From: Aquabacterium lacunae
GTDB taxonomy: Bacteria > Pseudomonadota > Gammaproteobacteria > Burkholderiales > Burkholderiaceae_C
NCBI RefSeq assembly: GCF_004310865.1
Contig: NZ_SIXI01000002.1
Location: 434,001 to 498,000 of the forward strand
Direction of reading: 5' to 3'
Length of the DNA stretch: 64,000 bases
The notes beneath the pieces were generated by a model. That model did no database searches and had not been told where the DNA came from. It worked only from the letters and a program-made list of their open reading frames with translations. How positions within the stretch are numbered: the first letter of the stretch is position 1; every line of letters starts with the position of its first letter. A program made the position numbers and the translations under genes. Shown piece by piece: positions 49,276 to 58,502 of the stretch.

Positions 49276-49686
49276 ATGTCGATGTTCAAGATCTTCAACG
49301 TGTCGGGCTCGGCGGTCAGCGCCCAGGCCCAGCGCCTGAACGTGGTGGCCTCCAACCTGGCCAATGCCGACACGGTGGCGGGCCCCGACCGCAGCCCCTA
49401 CAAGGCCCGCCATGTGGTCTTCGAGACCACGCCCATGGGCGATGTGGGCACCGCGGGTGTGCGCGTGACCAATGTGAAGGAAGACGACACCCCTGGCCGC
49501 CGCGTGCACGACCCCAAGCACCCGCAGGCCGACGCAGAGGGCTACGTGACCTATTCCAACGTGAACGCCGTGGAGGAGATGGTCAACATGATCTCGGCCT
49601 CGCGCTCGTACCAGAACAACGTCGAGGTCATGAACACGGCCAAGAGCCTGTTGCTCAAGACGCTTCAGATGGGCCAGGGCAGCTGA
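49276..49686 (+). CDS. flgC: Flagellar basal-body rod protein FlgC
   Basis: A 136-residue rod subunit with the N-terminal motif SGSAVSAQAQRLNVVASNLAN core and the C-terminal motif VNMISASRSYQNNVEVMNTAK core that end-packs the rod. Its length equals the family norm. It starts 12 bases after flgB. Confidence 0.96.
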   Translation: MSMFKIFNVSGSAVSAQAQRLNVVASNLANADTVAGPDRSPYKARHVVFETTPMGDVGTAGVRVTNVKEDDTPGRRVHDPKHPQADAEGYVTYSNVNAVEEMVNMISASRSYQNNVEVMNTAKSLLLKTLQMGQGS

Positions 49687-49724
49687 TGCCTGACAACCGA
49701 CATCGCCATTGAAAGGACGCTCCC

Positions 49725-50375
49725 ATGACCACCATCACCGCCACCTCAGGCACCACCACCGCGGCCACAAGCGCCAAGGACAAGACCACGGAAATGAACG
49801 AAGCGTCTGATCGCTTCCTCAAGCTGCTGGTCACGCAAATGCAGAACCAGGACCCCATGAACCCCATGGACAACGCCCAGGTGACCAGCCAGATGGCCCA
49901 GATCAACACGGTCACGGGCATCGAAAAACTGAACACCACGCTGGGCACCATGAGCAGCAACTTCACGCAACTGCAGATGCTGCAGGGTGTGAGCATGGTG
50001 GGTCACCAGGTGCAGGTGGAGGGCAACCGGCTGTTTGTGGACAGCGACGGCGTGGCCTCTGGGGGCTTCAACCTGAATGCCAGCGCCGGCAATGTGCAGG
50101 TGGACATCACCAACGGCGCAGGCAAGGTGCTGGGCACGCTGAACGAGGGGGCGCTGGCGGCCGGTGAACACGGCTTCGTCTGGAACCCGCCGGCTGGCAC
50201 CGACACCAGCAACCTCAGCTTCAAGGTGCGCGCCACCACCGGCAACACCGCCGTGGGCAGCACCCCCCTCATGACCGATGTGGTCGATGCCGTGCGCACG
50301 GGCAGCGGCGGCCTGAACCTGCAACTGCGCTACAGCGGCGACACCGCTTACAGCAGCATCAAGGCTGTGGCCTGA
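49725..50375 (+). CDS. flgD: Flagellar hook assembly scaffold FlgD
   Basis: A 216-residue hook cap that directs FlgE assembly and is later replaced by FlgK. The N-terminal region has the motif FLKLLVTQMQNQDPMNPMDN core (near 27-46), followed by a FLG-like/Ig (FlgD_ig and Tudor-like) region rich in Gly, Asn and Thr. The N-terminal 20 residues are low-complexity Thr/Ala. Confidence 0.95.
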   Translation: MTTITATSGTTTAATSAKDKTTEMNEASDRFLKLLVTQMQNQDPMNPMDNAQVTSQMAQINTVTGIEKLNTTLGTMSSNFTQLQMLQGVSMVGHQVQVEGNRLFVDSDGVASGGFNLNASAGNVQVDITNGAGKVLGTLNEGALAAGEHGFVWNPPAGTDTSNLSFKVRATTGNTAVGSTPLMTDVVDAVRTGSGGLNLQLRYSGDTAYSSIKAVA

Positions 50376-50422
50376 ACCACCTCGCCCTTTCATCTTCCTG
50401 ACGCTCACCTTCGGAGTACACC

Positions 50423-51745
50423 ATGGGCTTCCAACAAGGACTTTCTGGCCTGAACGTGTCCAGCAGCAACCTGCAGGTCATTGGCAACAACGTGGCGAAC
50501 GCCAACACCTACGGTGCCAAGACCGCCCGGGCGGAGTTTGCCGACGTGTATGCGAAGGCACTCAACGGCGCTGGCTCGGTACAGATCGGCATCGGGGCCC
50601 GTGTGGCCACCGTGGCCCAGCAGTTCACGCAAGGCAACATCTCGACCACTGAAAACCCGTTGGACCTGGCCATCAATGGCGACGGCTTCTTCCAGGTGCA
50701 GCGCTGGGACGCCAACAGCAGCACGGGCACGATCTCGCAGGCGGGGCCGGTCATGTACACCCGCAATGGCCAGTTCAAGCTCGACAAGGACGGCTATGTG
50801 GTGACCAATGAAGGGCACCGCGTGCTGGGCCAGCAGACCGGCACCATCGACCCCACGGCCCCGGTGAACTCCTACCCTGTGCGCCTGGGCCTGAGCGGCG
50901 GCACCGCCAACCCGACCAGCCTGATCACGGCCAAGATCAACCTGGCGGCCAATGACGTGCCCGAAGACCCGGTCAATACGCCCTTCAGCTTCAACAATGA
51001 CGAGAGCTACTCGTACAACACCTCCCAGACGCTGTACGACCCCTCGGGTGAAGCCGTCACCGTGCAGTACTACTTCCGCAAGACCGCCACCGATTCGTGG
51101 TCGGTGTACGCCTCGGCCAACGGCACCACGTTGAACCCCGACCCGTCCACAGGCGAACCCTTGCCGATCGCATCGGTCGACTTCACGGCCGACGGCAAGG
51201 CTCCCTCAGCGGTCTTCGATTCAGGCGGCAACCTGGTGACAGGGACCACCGTGACGCTGCCAGACATTCCGGCAGGCACGTCGTCGCCCACGCAGTCGTT
51301 GTTGAGCGGCATCCAGCTCGATCTGGGTGGCAGCACACAGTTTGCCGGCAAGAGCTCCATCAACAGCCTGAGCCAGAACGGTTATGCCAAGGGTGACTTC
51401 GCCAGCTTCGCGGTGGACACCACGGGCGCCATCCTGGTGCGCTACACCAATGGTCAGACGGTCAACGAAGGCCAGCTGATGATCGCCCGCTTCAACAACC
51501 CGCAAGGCCTGCAACCCGATGGCGGCAACAACTGGCTGCGCACCGAAGCCTCTGGCGAGGCACAGATCGACAAGCCGGCCACCGGCAAGATGGGCCTGGT
51601 GCAAGGCGGTGCGCTGGAGGAGTCGAATGTGGACCTGACCGGCGAACTGGTGAACATGATCGTGGCCCAGCGCATGTACCAGGCCAATGCCCAGACCATC
51701 AAGGCCGAGGACCAGATCCTGCAGACCCTGGTGAACCTGCGCTGA
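50423..51745 (+). CDS. flgE: Flagellar hook protein FlgE
   Basis: A 440-residue hook subunit. The N-terminal rod-type motif is LSGLNVSSSNLQVIGNNVAN core (near 7-28), a FlgE D2-like domain lies centrally (about 150-350), and the C-terminal motif is ELVNMIVAQRMYQANAQTIK core. An export signal is implied by the family. Confidence 0.96.
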   Translation: MGFQQGLSGLNVSSSNLQVIGNNVANANTYGAKTARAEFADVYAKALNGAGSVQIGIGARVATVAQQFTQGNISTTENPLDLAINGDGFFQVQRWDANSSTGTISQAGPVMYTRNGQFKLDKDGYVVTNEGHRVLGQQTGTIDPTAPVNSYPVRLGLSGGTANPTSLITAKINLAANDVPEDPVNTPFSFNNDESYSYNTSQTLYDPSGEAVTVQYYFRKTATDSWSVYASANGTTLNPDPSTGEPLPIASVDFTADGKAPSAVFDSGGNLVTGTTVTLPDIPAGTSSPTQSLLSGIQLDLGGSTQFAGKSSINSLSQNGYAKGDFASFAVDTTGAILVRYTNGQTVNEGQLMIARFNNPQGLQPDGGNNWLRTEASGEAQIDKPATGKMGLVQGGALEESNVDLTGELVNMIVAQRMYQANAQTIKAEDQILQTLVNLR

Positions 51746-51781
51746 GCCTGACGCCTGACGGCCTGACAAGGAGTACCCACC

Positions 51782-52507
51782 ATGGACCGCTTGATCTACC
51801 TCGGCATGGGCGGCGCCAAGATGGACATGCAGCGCCAGGAGGTGCTGGCCAACAACCTGGCCAACGTCTCGACCACCGGCTTTCGGGCCGAGCTGCACGC
51901 CATCCGCGCCGTGCCCGTGCGGGGCGACGGCTCCAGCACGCGGGTGTATGCCCTGGAAACCACGCTGGGCTACGACGACACCGCAGGCCCCATCAACTTC
52001 ACGGGGCGGCCGCTGGACGTGGCCGTGGCCGGCAAGGCCTGGCTGAGCGTGCAGGGGCTGGACGGCACCGAGGCCTACACCCGCTTTGGCGCCCTGACAG
52101 TGGACACCGAAGGCACGCTGAAAACCCAGAACGGTTACACCGTGCTGGGTGATGGCGGCCCGATCACCCTGCCGCCCAATACCGTGCCCTCGATCGCCGC
52201 CGATGGCACGGTGGTGGCCAAAGGCGCCACTGGCCCTGCCCAGGCCGTGGGGCGCATCAAGCTGGTCACGCCCGAAAACAAGCTGCAGCGCGGCGAAGAC
52301 GGCCTGTTCCGCAACCCCGATGGCGACCTGCCTCTGGACCCCACCGCGCGCCTGCAGGACGGCGCGCTGGAAGGCTCGAACGTGAACCCGATCGAGACCA
52401 TGGTGGCGATGATCTCGGCCAGCCGCCAGTACGAGACCCAGATGCGGCTGCTGAAGTCGGCCGAAGAAAACGAACAGACCTCGACCAAGTTGCTGTCGAA
52501 CAGCTGA
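51782..52507 (+). CDS. flgF: Flagellar basal-body rod protein FlgF
   Basis: A 241-residue proximal rod protein. It has N-terminal LANNLANVSTTGFRAELHA and C-terminal MVAMISASRQYETQMRLLKS core motifs. It is paralogous to FlgG, encoded 28 bases downstream. Confidence 0.95.
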   Translation: MDRLIYLGMGGAKMDMQRQEVLANNLANVSTTGFRAELHAIRAVPVRGDGSSTRVYALETTLGYDDTAGPINFTGRPLDVAVAGKAWLSVQGLDGTEAYTRFGALTVDTEGTLKTQNGYTVLGDGGPITLPPNTVPSIAADGTVVAKGATGPAQAVGRIKLVTPENKLQRGEDGLFRNPDGDLPLDPTARLQDGALEGSNVNPIETMVAMISASRQYETQMRLLKSAEENEQTSTKLLSNS

Positions 52508-52535
52508 TGCACCGCATCGACGAAGGAGTTTCACC

Positions 52536-53318
52536 ATGATGCGTTCCCTGTGGATTTCCAAGACCGGCATGGATGCCCAGCAGATTCAGCTGGATCACAT
52601 CTCGCACAACCTGGCCAACAGTTCGACCAACGGCTACAAGCGCTCACACGCCGTGTTCGAGGACCTGATCTACCAGAACCTGCGCCAGACGGGCGCCGCC
52701 ACCACCGACCAGAGCACCTTGCCCACCGGACTGCAGGTGGGCCTGGGCGTGCGCGCCGTGGCCACCTCTCGGCAGTTCGCGCAAGGCTCGCTGCAGCAGA
52801 CGACCAACCCGCTGGACCTGGCCGTGCAGGGCAACGGCTTTTTCCCCATCCAGATGCCCGACGGCAGCACCGGCTACACCCGCGACGGCGCCTTCAAGCT
52901 CAATGCCCAGGGCACCCTGGTCACGCACAACGGCTACACGGTGGGCCAGGGCATCACCTTCCCCAACACGGCGCAGAACATCTCCGTGGGCTCTGACGGC
53001 CTGGTCACCTACACCGTGCCGGGTCAGACCGCCCTGCAGGAAGCCGGCCGCATCAACCTGGTCACCTTCGTGAACCCCGCTGGCCTGGACCCCAAGGGCC
53101 AGAACCTGTTCGCGGAAACCGCCGCTTCGGGGGCTCCCACCGAAGGCACGGCCAACACCAACAACTTCGGCTCGATCTCGCAGGGCTTCCTGGAAACCTC
53201 GAACGTGAACGTGGTGGAAGAGCTGGTGACCATGATCCAGACCCAGCGCGCTTACGAGCTCAACTCCAAGGCCATCCAGACCTCGGACCAGATGCTGCAG
53301 AAGCTGGGCCAGCTGTGA
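52536..53318 (+). CDS. flgG: Flagellar distal rod protein FlgG
   Basis: A 260-residue distal rod subunit of family-typical length. It has N-terminal ISHNLANSSTNGYKRSHAV and C-terminal ELVTMIQTQRAYELNSKA motifs, and MMRSLWISKTGM at the start. Confidence 0.97.
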   Translation: MMRSLWISKTGMDAQQIQLDHISHNLANSSTNGYKRSHAVFEDLIYQNLRQTGAATTDQSTLPTGLQVGLGVRAVATSRQFAQGSLQQTTNPLDLAVQGNGFFPIQMPDGSTGYTRDGAFKLNAQGTLVTHNGYTVGQGITFPNTAQNISVGSDGLVTYTVPGQTALQEAGRINLVTFVNPAGLDPKGQNLFAETAASGAPTEGTANTNNFGSISQGFLETSNVNVVEELVTMIQTQRAYELNSKAIQTSDQMLQKLGQL

Positions 53319-53358
53319 GCCTGATGCACCCTCTGCGCTGACCTGAAGGAGACACGAG

Positions 53359-54042
53359 ATGAGCTTGCGCCCCGCCCTGCCCCTGGCCAGCACACTGATG
53401 GCCAGCCTGTGCCTGACTGGCTGCTTCATGACCGCTCCCACGGTGGACGTGGTGCAACCCACGCAGGTGCGCCCTGTGCCCGTGGCCATTCCCGTCCCTG
53501 TGAACAACGGCTCGCTGTTCCAGGCGGCCGGCTACCGCCCGCTGTACGAAACACCGCGCGCACGCATGGTGGGCGACATCCTGACGGTCAACATCACCGA
53601 GAAGCTGTCGGCCAAACAGGAATCGGTCAGCTCCATCGAGAAGAAAGGTGCGCTGGACGCCAGCATCACGGCGGCGCCCTTCGTTCGCGCCGACCAGATC
53701 AGCAAACTCAACGGCAAGGCTTCTTCAAGCAACAAGTTCGACGGCACCGGCAGCACCGAAGCCACCAACACCTTCTCGGGCACCATCACGACCACCGTGG
53801 TCGAGGTGCTGCCCAACGGGCACCTGATCATCTCGGGCGAGAAGCAGATCGGCCTGAACCACAACGTGGAAACGTTGAAGTTTTCGGGGCAGGTCGACCC
53901 CATCAACATCCAGCCGGGCAACTCGGTTTCATCCAGTGCAATCGCCAACGTGCGGGTGCAGCACAGAGGCCGAGGCCAGCAGGATCAGGCCCAGGGAATA
54001 GGCTGGTTGAGCCGATTCTTTTTGAACATTTCGCCGATCTAA
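53359..54042 (+). CDS. flgH: Flagellar L-ring lipoprotein FlgH
   Basis: A 227-residue outer-membrane ring subunit. The signal peptide ends in lipobox LTGC (C21). The mature part has the FlgH signatures GDILTVNITEK near 73 and VVEVLPNGHLIISGEKQI near 148. The C-terminus reads WLSRFFLNISPI, as expected. Confidence 0.95.
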   Translation: MSLRPALPLASTLMASLCLTGCFMTAPTVDVVQPTQVRPVPVAIPVPVNNGSLFQAAGYRPLYETPRARMVGDILTVNITEKLSAKQESVSSIEKKGALDASITAAPFVRADQISKLNGKASSSNKFDGTGSTEATNTFSGTITTTVVEVLPNGHLIISGEKQIGLNHNVETLKFSGQVDPINIQPGNSVSSSAIANVRVQHRGRGQQDQAQGIGWLSRFFLNISPI

Positions 54043-54088
54043 AGCAGGCGAACAATGGTGCCGAGTCCCCCCCTGAGATCGGCCCACC

Positions 54089-55216
54089 ATGAGCAACGCC
54101 CGCGCACCCCAGCTGTATGCCGCCCTGGCGATCGCCGCCCTGCTGCCCGCCCTGTGGTGGGCGCCTGAGGCCCAGGCCGTCCGCATCAAGGAAATCGCCC
54201 AGGTTCAGGGGGTTCGGGCCAACCAGCTGATGGGCTACGGCCTGGTGGTGGGCCTCGATGGCACCGGCGACCAGACCGCCCAGACCCCCTTCACGCAGCA
54301 GAGCCTGAACGCCATGCTGCAGCAGATGGGCATCACGGTGCCGGCCGGCGTGACCATGCAGGTCAAGAACGTGGCCGCCGTGCTGGTCACCGCCACCCTG
54401 CCCCCCTTCGCCCAGCCCGGCCAGCAGATGGACGTGAACGTGTCGTCGCTGGGCAATGCCAAATCACTGCGCGGCGGCACGCTGATCGCCACGCCGCTCA
54501 AAGGCGCTGACGGCCAGATCTACGCACTGGCCCAGGGCAACCTGGTGATCAGCGGCGCAGGGGCTTCGGCCGGTGGCTCGAAGGTCACGGTGAACCACCT
54601 CAGCGCAGGTCGCATCCCCGATGGGGCCACGGTGGAACGCGCCGTGCCCAGCCCCTGGGGCCAGTCCAGCACCGCCCAGCTCGACCTGCGTGCCGACGAT
54701 TTCAACACCGCCCGCGAAGTGGCCAACGCCATCAACAAGGCCAAGGGCGCCGGCACCGCCGAGGCACTGGACGGCCGCATGGTGCAGGTGAAACTGCCCA
54801 GCCAGCCTGGCGAGCGCGTGGCCTTCATGGCCGACATCGAAAACCTGAACATCGACAAGGCCAAGCCGGCAGCGCGCATCATCTTCAATGCCCGCACCGG
54901 CTCTGTCGTGATCAACGAGGCCGTGACCATCGGCCCCTGTGCAGTGGCCCACGGCAACCTGTCGGTCACCATCAGCTCGACCCCGGTCATCAGCCAGCCC
55001 AACGCCCTGTCGAACGGGCAGACGGTGCAGGCCGAGAAGGCCGACATCAAGATCAACCAGGAGCCCGGTGCCCTGATCCAGTTGCCCGCCGGCACCAAGC
55101 TGACGGACGTGGTCAAGGCACTGAACGCCCTCGGGGCCAATCCGCAGGACCTGCTGGCCATCCTGCAAGCGATGAAGGCGGCCGGCGCATTGCAAGCCGA
55201 CTTGGAGGTGATCTGA
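54089..55216 (+). CDS. flgI: Flagellar P-ring protein FlgI
   Basis: A 375-residue periplasmic ring subunit. It has a signal peptide of about 30 residues (ALAIAALLPALWWAPEAQA), then RIKEIAQVQGVRANQLMGYG, the typical mature start. The GLVVGLDGTGD and C-terminal LVKALNALGANP-like (VVKALNALGANPQD) motifs are present. FlgA is its chaperone. Confidence 0.97.
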   Translation: MSNARAPQLYAALAIAALLPALWWAPEAQAVRIKEIAQVQGVRANQLMGYGLVVGLDGTGDQTAQTPFTQQSLNAMLQQMGITVPAGVTMQVKNVAAVLVTATLPPFAQPGQQMDVNVSSLGNAKSLRGGTLIATPLKGADGQIYALAQGNLVISGAGASAGGSKVTVNHLSAGRIPDGATVERAVPSPWGQSSTAQLDLRADDFNTAREVANAINKAKGAGTAEALDGRMVQVKLPSQPGERVAFMADIENLNIDKAKPAARIIFNARTGSVVINEAVTIGPCAVAHGNLSVTISSTPVISQPNALSNGQTVQAEKADIKINQEPGALIQLPAGTKLTDVVKALNALGANPQDLLAILQAMKAAGALQADLEVI

Positions 55217-55217
55217 C

Positions 55218-56132
55218 ATGAGCCTCAACCCACCCGCCTCGAACATGAGCCTGACCATGGACGTGCGCTCGCTGGACTCGCTGAAGTCCAGTGCTGCGCG
55301 CGACAGCAAAGGCAGCATCCGCGAAGCCGCCAGGCAGCTGGAATCGCTGTTCATGCAGGAGCTGATGAAGTCCATGCGCAGCACCACCATGGACAGCGGC
55401 ATGCTGGACAACGGCGCCACCGAAATGGGCCAGAGCATGCTGGACACACAGATGTCCACCAAGATGACCGGCATGCCCGGAGGCCTGAGCGACGCCATCG
55501 TGCGGCAGCTCGAGCGCCAGCTGGGCGCCGGCAGCAAGACCGACGCCAGCGTGAACAAGGCCCTTCAGGCCCAGGGCTCGGTCAGTGCACCCTCTCGCTC
55601 CACGGCCGCTGCGACCACAAGCACCACAGGGGTGGACGCCTCGGGCAAGAAGCTGTCCAGCTCCGAGCAGTTCATCCAGAAGCACCTGCAGGCGGCCAAG
55701 GCAGCAGAGGTCGAAAGCGGCATCCCGGCCGCCCACGTGCTGGGTCAGGCCGCACTGGAAACCGGCTGGGGCAAGCGGGTGATCCGCACGGCCGATGGCC
55801 AGGACAGCCACAACCTGTTCGGCATCAAGGCCACCTCGAACTGGACCGGCAAGGTGGCTGAGGTGACCACCACCGAATACATCGGCGGTGTGCCCCGCAA
55901 GGTGACCGCCAAGTTCCGGGCCTACGATTCCTACGAAGAAGCCTTCAAGGACCATGCCCGCCTGCTGACCCAGAGCAAGCGGTACCAGCAGACCGCCGTG
56001 GCCCAGGCCGACACCGCCCAGGGCTACGCCAGTGGCCTGCAGAGGGCAGGCTATGCCACCGACCCCGCGTATGCCGACAAGCTGACCCGCGTGATCAACA
56101 CCGCCGTGCGCCTTCAACGCACGCTCACCTGA
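55218..56132 (+). CDS. flgJ: Flagellar rod-capping protein and muramidase FlgJ
   Basis: A 304-residue two-domain protein. The N-terminal rod-binding domain spans about 20-110 (EAARQLESLFMQELMKSMR core). The C-terminal peptidoglycan hydrolase (glucosaminidase-type) domain spans about 150-300, with E176 region HVLGQAALETGWGK and NLFGIKA. It caps the growing rod and opens the cell wall for it. Its start is one base after the flgI stop. Confidence 0.96.
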   Translation: MSLNPPASNMSLTMDVRSLDSLKSSAARDSKGSIREAARQLESLFMQELMKSMRSTTMDSGMLDNGATEMGQSMLDTQMSTKMTGMPGGLSDAIVRQLERQLGAGSKTDASVNKALQAQGSVSAPSRSTAAATTSTTGVDASGKKLSSSEQFIQKHLQAAKAAEVESGIPAAHVLGQAALETGWGKRVIRTADGQDSHNLFGIKATSNWTGKVAEVTTTEYIGGVPRKVTAKFRAYDSYEEAFKDHARLLTQSKRYQQTAVAQADTAQGYASGLQRAGYATDPAYADKLTRVINTAVRLQRTLT

Positions 56133-56149
56133 TCTGAAGGAGCAGTGCG

Positions 56150-58489
56150 ATGGCTTCAGGCATCTTCGGCATCGGCACCCGGGCGCTGCTGGCCAACCAG
56201 TCGGTGCTCGACACCATCAGCCACAACATCAGCAATGCCAACACCGAGGGCTATTCGCGCCAGGAAGTGAAACTGGCCACCGAGGGTGGGCGCTACACCG
56301 GCGCAGGCTTTTACGGCCGTGGCGTGCGCGTGAGCACAGTCGATCGCACCACCGACCCCTACCTGGTCAAGCAGATGAACATGGCCACGGCCGTGTCCAC
56401 TGCCGATTCGGCCCGGCTCGACAAGCTCAAGCAGCTGGAGAAGGTGTTTGCCACAGGCGAGAACGGCCTGGGCTTTGCCGCCAGCCAGATGCTCAATGCC
56501 TTTGTCGACGTGGCCAACCAGCCGCAGGACACCGCTGCACGGCAGGTGGTGCTGGCGCGCGCCGAAGACTACGCCACCCGCATGCGCACCGCGGCCACCC
56601 AGCTCAATGAGCTGCAAGCCGGTGTCACCAGCGACCTGGGCACCACGGTGGCCACGGTCAACAGCATCGCGAAGTCGATCGCGCAGATCAACGACCAGAT
56701 CGCCAAGTACAACGGCACGGGCCAGTCGCCCAACGACCTGCTCGACCAACGCGACCAGCTGATCAATGACCTGAACGAACAGATCCAGGTGACCACCATC
56801 GCGGCAGACGACGGCACCATGGGCGTGTTCATCGGGGGTGGGCAACGCCTGGTGCTGGGCAACGAGGCCGAGACCCTGACGCTCAAGCCCGACGAATACG
56901 ACTCGGCCCAATCGCGCCTGTACCTGACCAGCAATGGCAATGACCTGCTGATCAATGACCGTTTCCTCAGCGGCGGCGCCATCTCGGGCCTGATGCGGGT
57001 GCAGAACGAGGACATCCCTGCCGCACGCAACCTGCTGGGGCAGATGGCGGCGTCCCTGTCGTGGCGCATCAACCAGCAACAATCGTTCGGTCTGGACCTG
57101 CGCAACCCGCCCCAGGCCGGCGCCAACCTGTTCACCGACCCGTCGCAGTCGATGCAGGTGCTGCCCTCGAGCAAGAACACCTCGTCGCTGAGCACACCGC
57201 CCGTCAGCCTGACCCTGATCGATGGCCGGCAGCTGCGGGCCGAAGACTACATGCTCAAGGCCGACCCGACGAACCCAAGCACCATGCTGCTGACCCGCTC
57301 GTCTGACCCGAGCACGAGCATCACCGTGAGCGACGGCAGCGTGATCGATGGCTTTCGCATCAACTTCAACGCCGCCCTGGTGGGCAGCCAGGACAGCTTC
57401 AAGCTGCGCCCCGTGGGCGAAGCCGCGCTGGCCATGGAGGTCAAGATCAGCCTGACCAACGGCATTGCGGCCGCCTCGCCCTTCGTGGCCACCGCCACGC
57501 CAGGCAACAAGGGCTCGGCCAGCGTGAGTCAGATGTCGGTGTCGAGCACACCGAGCCCGGCCATGGCGCCCACGCAGTTGCAGGTGGTGTTCACCTCGAA
57601 TGCGGGCGACTACAACATCGAGTTCCCTCCGGGCACGCCCATCTCGACCGGGGTGCTCAACCCCACACAGCCCATCACCTACAACGGTTTCCAGATCACG
57701 GGCGCCCTGAACCGGGTGCCCGCGCTGGGTGAAACCTTTGGCCAGCCGGCGCCCCTGCAGGTCACTTTCACCGACAACCTGGGCAACTACCAGCTGGAGT
57801 TCCCGCCGGGCAACGCCATCGCCACGGGCACCTGGCAGTCGGGGCACTCGATCAGCTACGAGGGCTTTGACCTGGGCATTCGCTTCGCGTCCACACCGGC
57901 TGCTGGCACCCAGCAAAGCGTGGCCGCGCCTTTGCAGGTCAACTTCACCTCCGACAACGGGCACTACGACCTGGAATACCCCCCGGGCACCCCGGTGGCC
58001 TCTGGTCAATGGGTGCAGGGGCAGCCCATTGCGTACAACGGCTTCGAACTCAGCCTCAATGGCGTGCCGCGCAATGGCGACAAGCTGACGGTTCAACAGA
58101 CCCAGTACGTGAGCACCAACAACGGCAATGCCCTGGCGCTGCTCGACCTGCGCGACGAAGACCTCGTGGGCCGCGTGATCGCCGACGCCAACCAGGACGG
58201 CCTGGACGACAACGGCCTGCCCCCCTCGCGCGGTGCCAACATCACCGACGCCTACTCGCAGATCATTGGCAGCATCGGAGTGCGCGTGCAAGGTGCACAG
58301 ACCAGCGCCAATATTTCACAGACGATCGCCTCCAATGCCAAGGAAACGCTCACTGCACGCACAGGCGTCAACCTGGACGAGGAAGCAGCCCGCATGATCC
58401 AGTACCAGCAGGCCTACCAGGCCGCAGCCAAGGTGCTGCAGATCGCGCAGAGCATTTTCGACACCCTGCTGCAAACGGCCCGTGGATGA
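56150..58489 (+). CDS. flgK: Hook-filament junction protein FlgK with a triple-repeat insertion
   Basis: The 779-residue HAP1 is well above the 547 residues of the enteric protein. The N-terminal motif is LDTISHNISNANTEGYSRQ (about 19-37), and the C-terminal helix has MIQYQQAYQAAAKVLQ. Residues 473-649 hold three tandem copies of a 59-residue module. LQVxF begins at 477, 536 and 595; PPG lies at 493, 552 and 611; YxGF at 511, 570 and 629. The insertion lies in the surface-exposed middle of the protein. FlgN is the expected chaperone. Confidence 0.96.
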   Translation: MASGIFGIGTRALLANQSVLDTISHNISNANTEGYSRQEVKLATEGGRYTGAGFYGRGVRVSTVDRTTDPYLVKQMNMATAVSTADSARLDKLKQLEKVFATGENGLGFAASQMLNAFVDVANQPQDTAARQVVLARAEDYATRMRTAATQLNELQAGVTSDLGTTVATVNSIAKSIAQINDQIAKYNGTGQSPNDLLDQRDQLINDLNEQIQVTTIAADDGTMGVFIGGGQRLVLGNEAETLTLKPDEYDSAQSRLYLTSNGNDLLINDRFLSGGAISGLMRVQNEDIPAARNLLGQMAASLSWRINQQQSFGLDLRNPPQAGANLFTDPSQSMQVLPSSKNTSSLSTPPVSLTLIDGRQLRAEDYMLKADPTNPSTMLLTRSSDPSTSITVSDGSVIDGFRINFNAALVGSQDSFKLRPVGEAALAMEVKISLTNGIAAASPFVATATPGNKGSASVSQMSVSSTPSPAMAPTQLQVVFTSNAGDYNIEFPPGTPISTGVLNPTQPITYNGFQITGALNRVPALGETFGQPAPLQVTFTDNLGNYQLEFPPGNAIATGTWQSGHSISYEGFDLGIRFASTPAAGTQQSVAAPLQVNFTSDNGHYDLEYPPGTPVASGQWVQGQPIAYNGFELSLNGVPRNGDKLTVQQTQYVSTNNGNALALLDLRDEDLVGRVIADANQDGLDDNGLPPSRGANITDAYSQIIGSIGVRVQGAQTSANISQTIASNAKETLTARTGVNLDEEAARMIQYQQAYQAAAKVLQIAQSIFDTLLQTARG
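57566..58096 (+). repeat. Three tandem 177-bp coding repeats inside flgK
   Basis: The encoded protein shows three copies with an exact period of 59 residues. The DNA copies have diverged, so this is an old duplication rather than a recent one. Confidence 0.85.
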
Positions 58490-58502
58490 GGAGTTCTGAG
58501 CC

